A stretch of 64,000 nucleotides of DNA from Phoronis australis (lineage: Eukaryota; Phoronida; Phoronidae): positions 122,001 through 186,000 of the forward strand of contig NMRA01000048.1 of NCBI GenBank assembly GCA_002633005.1. The letters run 5' to 3'. Below, piece after piece: positions 28,701 to 43,700 of the stretch (positions are counted from its first letter, which is position 1; each line of letters begins with the position of its first letter). The notes beneath the pieces were generated by a model that was not told the origin of the DNA, searched no databases, and saw only the letters and a program-made list of their open reading frames with translations. Made by a program: the position numbers and the translations under genes.

Positions 28701-31700
28701 AGTAAGATATTCAAAGTCTCCTCCGTGAGAGTAAATGACGCGGTTGCTACATTGTCTGCGGAACTCACCAACGAACAAGTAGCAGATGTAACTTTCTCGT
28801 TGACGTCACACACGGAGTAAGCAAGGACTTCTTACATTTTAGAACTTTGTAAAAAGATGTCCGTTTTCTATTATTTGTTTGCTAATGCTTTACCTGAATA
28901 GTTGTGAGTAGGTGTGGTACGTCCTGAGGGAATCAGCAATGTGAGAATGGGGCTTATTTTTTAAGTTGTACACTAATTTCTATAGCGTTTAGTCTTTACA
29001 GAAAGCGTTGCGGTTTGTTTACAGTGCACGGGGATTCACAGAACACCGTCCCTCTTTTCTCATCAACGAGTTTGTGTTTTCTCATCAACCGCAATCCACT
29101 TCTTACAAACTAAGTTTTTTACTGAGAAATCGCCCCTAAATTCCAGATTGCTTAGTACCAAATCGACAGAAGGGTTCCATACCCCTTTCCCCCGGGCTCT
29201 ATATTTCCCAAGCGATGTTTGCCCAACGCTATATTCCATCCCCTGATGCTCCCCCGGCCCTGCCTTTTTTGTACATCGGGCGTCATTTTTTGTTTTTATT
29301 AATAGTAAAAGCTATTGCTAACTTAAGTTGAAAATCGTATGGATGAAAAGCGCCTGAGAATCCAGGTGAACCATAAACATTTACAAGTTGTGATTTTAAT
29401 TCCAAGAGTAATTCCACAGCAGAAAATCGCATGCCGATGTTGACCAATTGTTTTGCGTGGATCCACATTTATAAAACGAATCACTTTTGAATTTCCATAA
29501 GCATCACCCACATATAATCACAAGCACCCCACTTGTAAGGCGCAAACACGAACACGCGGCATATATAATGCTTGTTTTTTCTGAAAGTTTAAAGGGCTTT
29601 TGAAACCGTTTCGGCGCACACGACAAGGCTCGTGCACTTTAGGTGTATCAAGCTACCAACCTTTAAACGCAGAAAGTAAGTTAACGTGTAGGAGCACCAT
29701 CGGGATAGGGGAATATCAGGATGGGCATATGGGGTGAGGAACATAGGAACGGAAGGGAGATATAAATAATAACAACAGGAAAACCTTTTCCTTTCTTTTT
29801 GTATTAGTCATAGCGTTGTGCCCGTAGATGGAATCGAAATGGCGGCCGGTATAGAATTCACTAACAAAATAACGCCTTTTTAAAACTTAAACAGAAGCCA
29901 TGGTACTTGATATTATACATGTCATTTGAGCTCATCTAATCTTATGCAAGAATGCTAACTTCATACTAGTATCTGTCTTATTTTCAGTCTTTTTAGTTTG
30001 CGTGCGATTAAACCAAGGTCCTGTGAAATACTACTTATGGTAGATCCGTCCAAATTAACAAGTGACGTGTACAACCTCAAGGTTGAGGCGTCGATTGGTG
30101 GAAACCCATCACAGAAGAAACAGGCGCTTGTAACTTTACAGTTTACAAAGGGTAATTTTACAATCTAATTCATAAATGTGTGCATTTTCATGTATTTGTT
30201 TGAACTTGCACTTACATTGTATGTATCTCAAGTGCATTGATACCCGCATGTCAACATGCGCGTATCTAGGCTCATATATCTGCGCGCATATCCGAAATAA
30301 TGTGATTATGAAAAAGTACTCAAATGTCTTGCCTATGAGCTCATGAGACTAAGCATATACTGCACGCCAATTCTGAAATTGGGTATTATCTCGTCCACTA
30401 ATTCCAGTTACTGTTACGGGGGCTAAGAGGAAGCAAGAATGAGTGAGAGCCAATCAGGGTGACCTAGATCACATTATCAACGAATAATTACAATCAGACA
30501 TTATAACTTGCTGTTCTTTGTTTCTTAATTTTGACAAATAGGAAATACTGACACATGATTTCACTTAAACACCAAAGATAACTTAAATAAAAATTCAAGG
30601 CCACGGATATGTATTAGATTTCGAACTGAATGATTTCTCAAAACTGATGGGGGATGTTCAGAAATCGTGGGGTAAGGGAGCAATCCCATGTGATATGCTT
30701 TCTGAATCAGGTTTGTTCAGCAAACTTTGGAACCAAATTCCAGTCATATGTTTGCATTAGCCAGAGTCTGGTAAGCCAAGCGTATTTCGTAACAGTATTT
30801 TCCATCGTGTCAGCGACTGATATCTACAAGACTGACAATCAGATATCGAATGTAATTCAAAACTGCCTTACTTTTGTGCTAGATGTAAAAAACGTATTTC
30901 AAAGAGAATTGCTCAGGAACGGTTAATATTCCACGTTTATTTATTTTGTCGCTGACTCGAATACAGTGTTCAAACAATCCATTGCTGATGGAGAGAGGTC
31001 GCTACAGATATATTCCCCGTGAAATTAGGTTGTGTAAGCTATGTAATTTGATTTGTGTTGAAGACTAAGACCACTTTCTGTTGGTGTTCAGCTGCGTACT
31101 AAGATCTTTCGGGTGCAACACTTAAATGGTCACTTTTGTCATTCTTCCACATTATTTAAATTTGAATTTCTCTTGAGAACTCCTTATACTGTCTAGTTTG
31201 TAGCCCACCTGACAACTTACTATCTTGTATTTGTTATACTTTGAACCGACGGCCGTATATGCGTATTCCAATAAATCTGACTCGTAATCAATGAACGATT
31301 TATTAGCTAAAGTATGTAATTCGTAAAACTTTCAAAACACCCGGTTCATTTTAGAAAGTGGCCATAAACTCTATAGATTTCCGCAAATTTCAGTTGATCT
31401 TTTTGGGAATACTTACGAGGAACAAATGATGTACTGCAGATGCAAATAAAGGCGGCGGTAGTGATGGCAACGGTGGTGGTGACGGTGAAAACGGTGATGG
31501 TGCTGAAAGTGGTACTGACGGTGGCGAGCATGGCGGTAACAGTATTAACTATGAGCTCACCTTCCCTCATGCTGTCTTCGAAGTTTCCGCTGTAAAACGT
31601 CACGACCAGGTCGCCAAAGTGTGCGCATACACCACCAGTGAGCACACGGTCAACATCAGGTTCACACTGAAGTCATATACCGAGTAAGATTGTGGGATGT

Positions 31701-34700
31701 AGTAACAGTGGGAACTATGAAAGGGTGGAGTAGGTTCCATTTTCTGTTCCGGGGTCAGTTATCAAGTGGCTTGGGGAACGGTGTTTCAACAAGGTACCAG
31801 TGTACGAAGGACGCCATAACTCCGCCCTTTCAAAGTGTTCCATTTCATGCTTGATCCTAATACAGTGAGCTTTTTAACTTCAAGAGTATGAGACTTCGTT
31901 GTCGCTACCGGAAATAGGCAAAAATAAGCGAAGACTCCCAGACAATCTTTCGTCGATATTGTTATTGTTTCTTGTATATTTCGGATTTGGAAGCCGGTGT
32001 TAGACAATCCTAACGTTATTTTAATCCTGGCTCTTCAACTTAGCTCGTCACTTTGTAACTGCGAATCGTTTTATTGGCCGAGCATGTAAAACAACAATGG
32101 GCAAATTAATTAGATAAACGAAACAAACAAACAAGTTAAAACCAAACTGGGAATATGTGGACCCAGACCCTCAGCAGCAATTTTAACCATTTGGATCGAC
32201 ACACATCCGAAGGTTTATTGGAAGGCTGTTTCATGTGACAGGATCTTTATACTTACTGTATTCCCCAAGGATATTTTCCTGAACTTCGGCACAGTGAGGT
32301 TGTGATTGGCAAGTTGTAGCCACTTGGTGTCTTTTTGAAGTTGAAAGAGAACATACAGTTGCCACGCGATAGATCACGACTGTTGCCACACGATAAATCA
32401 CGAACATTTCCAAAGAGCAACATTATAAGCCTATCAACTTCAAATGTTGAGAAATCTGCTTTTCTGACACAAGAGGAGGGGGCAACATACACTGTAGTGC
32501 CGACGTAACACTGGGCCGAGTGAATATAGGCGGGTGCTTCACTTCAGCCTCCCATAGCAAACACAAAACTCTATAAATTTATATAAAAACAGGGGTTCAA
32601 CAAACCATGAGGAATTGTTCTTTCTGCCAATACCATTTACAGTGTCCTGCTCTACCGAGTTCGCAACAAATTTGCGGTCAAAGCACAAAAATCTCAAAAA
32701 ATAGCTGCACACTAGCGATATGCTTCACGCGGTCAATGTCAAGTAGGGTACGGAATAATCCGATGAGTTACGAATCGACGGTAATTGCCGGTTCACCACG
32801 GAAGTTTACGAAAAGGTCCGACTAATTGGAGTTAGTGACCGTGACAAACCGGCAATTTCCGTGTAGCATATTGCTGGTGTGCAGAGATTTTTTGGGAAGA
32901 TTTTTGTGCTTTGACCGCGAATTTGTTGCGAACTCGGTGGAGCTGGTCACTGTAAATGGTATTGAGAGAAAGAACAATTCCTCATGGTTTGTTGAATCTC
33001 CGTTATTTTTGAAAATTTTTTATTGAGTTTGCTATGGACGGCTGAAGTGTAGCACCCGTGGAATTTCTAATTCTGAGTGTCATACATTGTAGTATATTAT
33101 ATAGTTTATTGGGGACCATCAGAAGCTGAGGACGCCTGTGTATCGGGACGGGCAAACAGCGGGACGACCCTGTCTTAACAATAGCGAGTGAGGTCATTTC
33201 AGTTTAACCGCGTATTGAGGCTCATTCTCCTCTATTGAGACTCCGAATGTATCCGGAATTGGCCGTATGCGTCTATAACCATTTGATTAAAACCATCATG
33301 CTGGAAAGTAGTTTTCAGTTCTCCGTGATTGGGCTTTTCCAGCCTTTCGGCGAGTCAAGCTCAAAGACTGCCACACCAGTAAACACTGAAAAACCTACAA
33401 AATAAATGAAATGTAAATAGTTAAAGGACCATTCAGCTCACTGTAATCAGCCAGCCTGCGAAGCATCGACATTTATGTGGATACATTCCTGCATAAAATC
33501 TCAACAATAAAGACAGGTGTTTACCCAGGGTTACACCTAGTAACTATACTCAGTTTTCAAAGTTTTATCCACCCACAGTTACAGCTATTTTTTCTTCAAC
33601 ACATTTAATTCATCCGGAGGAACATGCACGGGGAATGATCATGGCCACTGCATCTTCAAACACCGGTTGAAAGTGAGGTCAAGGTCACAACGAGAAATGT
33701 AGAAGGTATATCAGACCATGTACTGTGTGAAACTTCATTTGTAAAGCTGAATTTTATAATTTAAACAAATTTGGAATTGCTATTGGAGGAATGAAAGCTC
33801 ATGTCCAGATATGCTGGAAATAAAGTGTTGCAAATGTCGTTCGTCTGGCTTCTACTTCACAAAAAATCGCCATAAAAAGCGTGGATACCGAGGCACAGGG
33901 GGCAGACGTGGTCACCATGTAGCAAAGTTGTTTCCTTTGAAACTTAACTCTAAATGTCTGTTATCTTTGGATTCCAGCTTGTTCACGCTTCGCTCATTTA
34001 ACTCAAGTTGTGCTGAGGTAGAACTCTCGGCAGAACCATCCAAGCTAACAAGTATGATATACAATCTCAAAGTTCAGGCGTCGGTTGGTGGAAAAAACCC
34101 ACAGACAAAAGATACCTTCGTCGTCGTACAGTTTACAAATGGTAATTTTTCCAACATTCTCCCATACGAAAGATACTATGTAGCGTCTGATTTGGCGAAT
34201 AGTGGTTGCCAATTGCAACCCCGGACTTCCGTTGGCGACGTCATTCCGACTGCCCTCACTCGTCAAAAATAATTTCAGAATGCAGTTGTTCGACTCGAGC
34301 GTGACCTTAGACTACAAGATTTTCTGCAACATTGAACGTATTGATAAAGTTCAACAAGTGCCGTGCACGCTTTGGCAACGAAATATATGTGTTACAATTT
34401 ACTTTGGCGAGATACTTTGGTGTAAACAAATGATCCGCTCAGAATCGGGAAAATCTCATTTAGTATTATCACTAGCGAATCATAGTTTTACTTATTATTC
34501 AAAAAACAAAAACTGAATGAGCTACCCTTATGTGGAATGTGGCAATAAGTAGATGGTTTACTCTTTGAGCAAAAGTCAGGAGGTTGAAAAGAACGACCAG
34601 CCTATTTAAAGCACATGTATGGAAGCTTACTTCGTTCATTAACTTTCTACGTCGTCGCCAAGGTGCATGCGCGAAATGACTTCATTTCACACTACATGAA

Positions 34701-37700
34701 GCAACATGGGCGGTGCATCATAGGGGTTTAGGGGGGCTATAGCCCCCACCTTTTTCAGTGCTGCGCCACCCATTGTCTATGGGCGGTGTACCACAGGGGG
34801 TCTAGGAGGCTATAGCCCCCACTTTTTCAGGGTTGCGCCGCCCATGAGCAACGCACACTAAACGTTAATTCTAGGATTGTAAAATTTCTTTACTTGATCC
34901 TTGGGGTTCATTCGATGAGACCGTAACCCAACATCGCTCCTATCTCTTACGTTCGCTGTTATGATATACGTCCCTTGAAGGTCAGATTATCGTCTGATTT
35001 TTAATTAGAATGCGTAAATATGGTTATTTTTGTGATAGTATTCTTTATTCAAAATTGGTACTGTAATTAGAACAAACGTCATATAGGGATCTGAACAGAA
35101 AACTAGTTGTCAGACGATTGACTGTGGGTTTGTTTAAAAGGTAGCTATGCTTTGAGATTGTGCGTAGACGGAGAGTGAATAATCAAATCCAGTAATTAAT
35201 TTATTATATGCTAACCTCTAATTAGACAACTGAAACCTGTTGTTAATTAAGTAATCAACTACAAAGAAAAGTAGCTACACTAGCGCCCTCTTTAAAGATT
35301 ACTTTAATCAATCAACCAAATTATCAAATGTCTTATCTGCTATCCAAGCTAGGACTCTCGTCTCCACTTGTTGGATGTCTGTCCTGTTGGTGAATCTTCG
35401 AACTACACACACTGTATAGCGACAGTGTACTTGCTGGTCACCGTCTCTGGTGATGCAACACTTGCAGGCAATTTCTTCTACCCGCGATTCTTCTTGCTGG
35501 TCACAGTCTCTGGCTGGTGACGCAACACATCAGGTAGTATCTTACTACCCACAATGCAAGTGACAAGCTCTCAGTTAACTTCCTGTTCGTTAACCCTTGG
35601 AGGCACAGAACAGTTCTCACTGGGTTTTGCCTAGCAAAACACACATCACTTGATTTGTAACCTTTTCTTCACTCTGTCAAAAACAGGATGCAAAGAATGG
35701 CATGTTTTCAATTATTTTACATAAAAAGCCCAGCAGATGAGCACAGAAACTTTATTCTTTCTTGTATTTTTGACCATTTCATTCCCACTGAAAACCAAGC
35801 TAGACTAAGAAAAAAAAGAGCAAAAAAATGCAAAATCGGCACTTTTCACCCGAAAAACACCACTTCCCTGCCGATGCACGACTAAAACCAACATTAGAGT
35901 CTGAAAGCAAATTTCCTACCGATTCCGAAAATGTGGTCCAAAAGTACTGTCAACCAACTAGTTTTTTGGCAATTCTTGCTTGTTTGAGGGCTACCTAAAA
36001 TCACAGCCAATTTCTCGGTCGCTACTCAACAATGCACAATTGCAGCCGGGGGCCGCCATCTTGAAGAAGAGTGCAGCTACAGCCAAGAAAGTGGCCTTTT
36101 TTTATTCACAGCATGTTCACAAATACAAACAAATCACATTCACTGAGCCTACGTGCAATGCCCACCTACAAAATGCCCCCAAACTTGGCCTACCCCAAAA
36201 TTTCTATATTTTGGGAGTGCAAATTGGCCGCGGCCGCAGCCTAACTATTCAGTGCCACCCTTGCCCTTGCCAAGATCCTTTCTAGAATCTTCCACGAGAT
36301 GGCTCTGTCGTACAATTTCCTCTGTACACTGTAGCAAGTCTTTATGCTTCAACTACTATAGCGCATCTGATTATCTTGTTGATTTCAGCTTATAATATAA
36401 CATTCTACTTATTTAGTGATTGGCTAATAAAAACCACATGATCATGTCCACTAATATTATTGACTGTTACAATTTGTTCTCAGAATTTTCTAAAATCTCT
36501 AGAGTACTTTGACCCCAGAACCCAAAGTTGTAAACACCATCTAAAAATAGATTTTGACGTTAAAGAACATGTCAACAAGACTGACCCCATGATTTAAAAG
36601 TACATATGCACAAATTTTGGGCAACTTAAAATGGATCTATTCTTACTAATTACTTAATCAATATTTATTCTGACACTAGTGGTTGGTTACACATGGGCGG
36701 CGCAGCAATGAAAATAGTGGGGGGCTACATGTATAGCCCCCCAGCCCCCTGTGGTACACCGCCCATAGACCATGGGCGCCGGAGCATTGACAAAAGTGAG
36801 AGCTATAGCCCCCCTCCCAGCCCCCTATGTTGCGCCGCCCATGTTGTAACATTTAGTCGAAGTTTTCACGAGTAAAAAGTCAAAACTTGACAGTCTTCCC
36901 CATGGCCTTGGGTTGTTAAATGAAATGTGACTCAGACTTCAGACAGAAATTTTGTCTTATGCCCGCACTTCATAGTTGTCAAATGCAGGCTTGGTCGTGT
37001 AATTATAAGCACATACCTGTTTGGAAATAACTTGTATAAATTTTCTCAGTGAGTAAATATCTTTCTTAAGTCTTAAGCCAGCCCAGGCGTACAATGTCTT
37101 TGACGAATTTGTTCTTATGAAGGCGTTGGAGGTGGTGACAAGAGTGATGGTGAACTCGTCTTCCCGAGTAAAATCTTCAAAATGCAATCTGCTACACTAA
37201 ATGCCATGGTAGGCATTGTGTCTGCGCACATCAGCGGGGAGCAGCGGGGGAAAACCGACATCACGTTCTCTCTGAAGTCACATAAAGAGTAAGTAACTTC
37301 AACGAAGGAAAGATATGGGAGACTTTGATAGGAAAGTCCTCCGTCGTCAGTGAGTTAGGACTAGTTCGCCTCGTCTCAAAATGGGACGCGTAAACCAAGA
37401 ACACATTAAGTTTTTAAGTGCTTTGCACAGCCATCAGCTCTCAAGATCCGCACGCCAGTCATAACAAGAAACCGAAAAAATCTTTGCACGGGCGTCATAC
37501 GGGTATCAGTTGGTATCGAGCAATCCAAAAATGACAAGGGCATTGCTGAGTGGCAAGAGAAGAAATAAAAAAAAGAATCTTTTTCCTAGGAATTAATTGT
37601 GAGGTGAACTTTTAAATGAAATAGAAAAGACCCCTTTCGACACTGACCGCATGGCAGTCGGGCTCTCATTTTCAAAGTCTGTGTTATTGCCTCAGTTCTC

Positions 37701-40700
37701 CCTCCTGGTCTCGACACCGTACTGTCTTCGATATAGCGTAATCTCATATAACAAAACAATATCATACAAACTTCACTTTCCCCACCCTGTTGGGAATTCA
37801 CAAAGCCAGGCGATGTGTGAAATGCTGTTTCAAGAATAATCTTGGTGTTGAAACTGTAAATGGGTATTTCTTACAACATTTTGGACACGATTGGGATTAC
37901 TCGTTTTAGTGAAAATGCTGTCATTCCGCATGTTCAGGCAAGTCGCACTGCATTGACTCGACGGGACTTTGCCGACTGGCGGTTTTCCAATCCAGCTTGT
38001 AAACGTATTTCACTTTGATATAATGTTTAGGGACATTAGACTGAAAAAATATCAACGAGATTAGTTCCTCAACAGTTTGCAGTGATGACAGTCGTGAATT
38101 TTGGTCAGTTTTACCATTAAACGCAAAAAATCTGACCGATTTCTTTAGATTAAAAGAGATTTGCGATTTAGGCAGCTAAACAGGGCGAAAGGCACTTTGA
38201 AAACACGGTGTCAATCAATCAGCATATGTGTTATTAGGTCTATTCAAAGATTTCAAGATGCGGTAACAGGACACCGACAAAATCGAGGGGCTTTTTCGGT
38301 TATTCCGGTAATTAGTTTTTGTAGTATGTTGTTTATGCACCACCCCGGCCGTTGTTAAGGCTAAGGTATTTTGAAGTCCTCCAAACACGTAGCACACATT
38401 AAATCTTAACTCGCAATGTCTATTATCCATTACTTTTCAGCCTTTTCACGCTCCGTCCACTAAACTCAAGCTCTGCAGAAATACGACTTACGCGGGAGAA
38501 GTCCAAGTTAACAAGTGACATCTACTATCTCAAAATTGAGGCTTCGGTTGAAGGGAAAACTCCGATCGCGAAGCTTTTCATCGTAAAATTTACAAAAGGT
38601 AATGTTACATTTATGTCTGTATAAGAACACGTGCGCACGTGTATGCGTGTGCTTTTACGCCCGTATTCCGTTTTGCATGTCAGCACGTGCGTGTATTTTT
38701 TCGTTCATTGCCATTATGAGCAGTTTTCTCGGAATAATTTTGGTTGAGCACAATTTTTGTCAGATAGAGGGTAGGGCAAATGAACAAAAAATTCTCTAAC
38801 AATCCAAATCATGAATCTCTTATGAAAAGTGTATAAAGCCTTCTTATGTTTCCCTTAGTCATCTTGGTGCATGCGTGCACCTGCGGGGGGCGAAGTGGGC
38901 AAAAAAGGTCCTCCTCGGAGAAATAAAAATACCGAAAAAGTAGAAAACGAGACAAAAGACACTAAAAACGCAAGAACAACCATAATCGGCGAATGCACAA
39001 TTCATAACTCTGAACGTATCACGTGAATCTTAGTAAAAGGTTCGCATTCTCAAAAATTCGAGCCCCCCATTTTTAGGCTGGGAGCGCGTATGCTAGGTGC
39101 ACACTAAATTGATTCATCTCCGCAAATATGACAAGCTCCTGAATATCAATCTATGTTTTCCTTCAAAATGGCGAAGGGAACTTCCTTAGCTAGCACACAT
39201 TCAAGAACGGATGACCACGATGAAGCAGTAGCAGTGCTCGAAGAAAACAAACTCCTTTCTGACCAATCCAACGACTATTCAAATGTCAATTCAGGGGCAG
39301 ATCCAGGATTCTTTAAATGGGGGGTTGGATCAAGGATTTTTTAAAAGGGGGTCCAAGGCAACAATTTGAAAATTCTAGATTTGGTATCACTAAAATCAAG
39401 AGTAAAAAGGGGACCCGGGCGCCGTTGACGCCCCTTCCCCCCTGGATCTGCCTGTGCAACTTCACCACCAACGAAGTGGGCTTCTGAGGACGCCACATTG
39501 CACACCCTGTTATCATTGTGGGGCCGATGACCTTTCCTGCAACAAACCACAAACTTAAAGTACACTAGTTACCACAGCGGAGCTATGCGAAAACGTTGAT
39601 ATCTACACCCCAGCTGAAGTCTTATTGCATCCCATAATGCATTGCAATGAAGCTCGCTGAAAGCTATGCGCTGAGATGCTGTTCGGTAAGTGTGCAGTTC
39701 TCTTGCCCGGAGACCCCATGATAGTTGCCTACGCGAGCATTCGCATTGACGTTCACACCTGAAATTCTTGGTGTCGTGTCGTTAACATTTTCAGCGCCAT
39801 TGTCACCACGTGGGAACCTTTCGAAGGAACATACTATGAGAGATGGCGCAGTGAGAGAACATTACTACGAATGACAAGTCTTTCTTGCTACCATCCTTTG
39901 GAAGTTAACTACTTTACGTGCAGGATTTAGTGCGCAGATATGAGCTAGAAATGCGTGCTCCCCCGAATTACACATCAAATGTGCCTTTTGCCCTAAGGAG
40001 GCTACATTCGAATGCCATACTACATGTATGTCATTAGCCTCAATTCATCCATGTTGATCACATGTGATTGGCCAGAATATCCGCATATTGCGCGTCAATG
40101 TTATGTCGTAAAGATATACATGTACGACTGATAGAACGTTCGTTTTAAGAGACTAGTCTAACTATTGGTCTGCCTTCTGATAAAAATTCCACATATGAAC
40201 GCCGTATTTTGCTCCGCTCTGGGTGACAGGATTCATACCACCGCTTTGTTTGCTAATCAGTCACCGTTCGGTTCATGTCATTTCCAGGAAAGCCAGAGCC
40301 TAAGAATAAAGATGAAATTGAATTTACTAAAACTACGTTTCACGTGAGTTCTATTGAAATGAATGCTGTTGTTGCCAAGCTGTCAGCCACCGTCAATGGA
40401 AAACCTTCGAATGCTGTTACGTACTCCTTAAAGTCACATACGAAGTAAGAAATTTGGAATCGAGTTTTCTCAGTTGGCAAGATTCGATCATTCTGCCTTG
40501 TTTCCTCTGTAGTGGTAGAGTCGGCGACTCGAAACTTGAGGCCCGGGTTCGAATCCGGCCTCGGTTTCCCGCCAAAATGTTATCTCACTAGTGAGGTAAC
40601 TTTATGGGTTATTACACGGTTGTATCTGCCATTCGAGGCTAATATTGTGGTATAAATAATGTTATTTCATGCTTCAATTTCTAACCCGGTTAGAAATTGA

Positions 40701-43700
40701 AGCATGATGAGCAACTACATTTTGTAAAAGAATCTTTATCATGAAACACGATTTCTAGATATCTAAGCGTAACACGTGTTCTGAATATGTCTTTTATTAC
40801 ATAAGGTTTACGATTGAGCATGTACGTATAAGAATACTGTCGACATGATGTAATACGTGAGAAAAGAGCCCTGTTTATGGACAAAGACTTGATTTGTCCA
40901 ATGCTGTCAACGAGAAAACAACTGAGTTAGTAAGAAGTGAAGTGTGGTTGATTAGAAATTACGAACTAACATCTCTCTTCGAGAAAAAAGGCTCCTAGTT
41001 CCAAATGGCAGTGCTAAACTTTTGCGATCTTATTTCATAGCAAGTCTGCCATTCACTTCATGTGATTTTGTAGATGCGCAAACGTCTGCAAGCTACTTTT
41101 ACATGTAGATGACACGCATGTGTGTCCTTCATTAGATTACTGACGTCGAATTCTGCAGAATGGTGAACCCTTTTCGAGTTTTGCTACAGCGATTACAAGT
41201 TACATGAGACTATGATTATTAACACGTTCATGTAAGAGCATATTCGCAAAATTACTTTCGCACGTAAACCTTGTGCATTAAAGAACCACGTGGTTTCTCA
41301 CTTTTCTCTTTGCACGTGTAGGTTATTTTCAGTTGACGCAAAGTCAGGTGAAATTCGTCTACAGGTCCCAAAAGTTCAACTTTCCGAAAGAACTTATATC
41401 GTGACTGCTCATGCCAGAACTAGTGGCGAATCGGCTAATACAGCGCAAGCAGATATCAAGATCATTTTAGGTGAGTTTTACACTTTAAGACCAAACACTT
41501 TTAGTGTGAACTTAACCGTAAATTCCCAGTTTCTTTCAAGATTGGCATTGCCATATCAGCGGTCAATATTAGTATAAGCTATTCCAAAAATCTAAATATA
41601 CTCCCCTGGTTTACCAAAATTCGAACATAATCTATACGTGAGATATTCTTGACATTCTTCCTGACAACGAAAGAACTCAGGCTTAAGAAAAACGTAGTCA
41701 AACTGAAAGACACAAAATGGTTGACTTAAGCAGTGGTTTACTGTTTCAACAATAGGGCTTGATTTTCAAATGTCAAAAGTGCGTTTCTTACCAACTACGA
41801 CCAAAACATGGAAATCATAGTATTAACTCTCACAAACTTGTCTGAAACAGTTTCCCTTGTCATGATACCGAAACGGAAATGAAAAGTCACGTGACATTGA
41901 CCTGACACAGCCTAAATGATGACAGGTTGGTCAATCCTGTCAAAGCTGGTGACTTTTTGACAACCTTTTTGATTTACTGACGATATGACCGCTGTGTTAG
42001 GGGATAGAGATCGGTCCAACATCATCGTTTGTGCTTTTGAGGGATCATCTTCATTGTAAGCAGTGATTAAAAAAGGGTCCTATACAAGACCACTTCTACA
42101 CAAGTTTAGAAAGTCTCTAAGCAGGCGACAGACTGTGATCTGCTGAATCCTTGCGTTGGAATTGGAACAGTTAGTGCAACTGTGTATGAATGGCAATTCA
42201 GTAGTGGTACTAACGCCTAATAAAACAAGGCTGAACAAACAAAAAATTATTTTACTTCAACTGTCGGGAGTTTTAGGTGTTCCGAGCATACCGATTCACT
42301 CAACCAACACAAAAAACGCTGAGGCAATGTTATATTGACATCAAAGCAAACGTTGGGTTATGAAGCAAGATTAAACGTTTATTGAAACTGAGGAATTTTT
42401 ATCCCTTTAATGGTATTCAAATATGGATCTATCCCGAACGTGATATCAAGTTGCACTGCCAACGACCCCCTTGAGTGGCCTACTACACAATCTTTGTCAA
42501 CTATTGAGGTGGTTAAGATCTATGGAGGAATGATGATGCGTGACTTTCGTGAACAATCTTGTCAAACGTGTCAAGTTTTGCAAACTGTAATATTGATAAG
42601 ATCTATTCTGTATATGAGCGTTGCATCACAATAACTACTTAGCGGTGGGAATACATTCCCAAATTCATTACTAGAATAAAAATCAGTTAAAAGCAGCGAA
42701 AAAATCCACCGACATTAAGTACATTGAGTTTAGCGTGACCTCCCGTTGCTATTCAAGTAGGTCAAACCTGTTTTGGTATTCCTCCGCAGATGTGATAAGC
42801 ATGATTTGTGGTGTTTATCTAACCGAAACAAAACGAAAGAAATGAGAAAATAACAATGAGCACTCTGTTTAATTGTCATGTCATATATTTTAAAAATACG
42901 AGATTTCAATCGTCGAGAACTTGTTTATGACGCAACGAATGCATGATTTGACTAACCCACGCGTGACCTACATGTAGGTCTTTTTTCGTGTTGGATTATA
43001 TATGAAAATTGCAAAGAGATACGTCAACCTCAGATTTCAGATTTTGCTCCCTGAGCATCCCTGATTACTAATTTAGAACGGTGGAGACCCTGAGGGCACT
43101 ATCGTACTCTCTCGTCCATATTATCCGAGGGATCAATCTAAACTTGTTTTATTACACAGCCACTGACGATGGCATTTCGTTTCTTATTAGCTGAGTTAGT
43201 TTGTTCCTCTAATTTGCTGTACTATCAGCAAACGCGCCCCAGTCTCTCAGTAACTTTTTACACTTGCGACACCTGACGAGTTGCCGATGTATGGCAACAT
43301 AGACAAATGCACATACACCGCCAACTCTGTACATTCTCAATGGACAAAATCTATGTTCGTACGCTAGCTCAAGGTGCGCGACCAACGCTGCTGGCCGAGA
43401 AGTCACTATTCACTGGCGGTGCCTGGTGTCAGTCACGGTTTTACTTTTGGCAAGTCAAGGCGTCTGCTCACAAGGCGGAGAGTGGCGCCTCTTTTGGGAA
43501 TACAATGTGAAAACCTTCTTTTAATTAGTTTGAAAACAACTCATATAACAGGTCTGATCAATTATACGCAAAACAACCACTATTATTAACACTGAAAAAA
43601 GCAGACAGTGTATGGTGCAACATCAGACCACTGCATTTAAACCTTCGTGGTTTGAATAAAAAACAACGCCGTGCACGACTGTCATTATGTCGCCTGTCGA

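Larger units (their letters stand above)
34142..37122. other. Long intron with small GC-rich elements
   Basis: No exon was found. It contains double copies of the CATGGGCGG element (34705-34846, 36692-36843). The stretch 35150-36660 has a mosaic, repeat-like character (AATTAATTA-rich, then CTGGTCACCGTCTCTGG twice near 35434 and 35494), but no pattern I can name. Confidence 0.5.

Noticed and set aside
28254-28778. Long Thr/Ala/Ile-rich frame on the - strand opposite the Gly/Asp linker
   Set aside because: It is the complement of the trinucleotide repeat; the + strand frame fits splice phases and flanking cadherin strands.
40510-40575. Functional tRNA gene
   Set aside because: A and B boxes are present, but the acceptor and anticodon stems do not pair; scored as a tRNA-like repeat.
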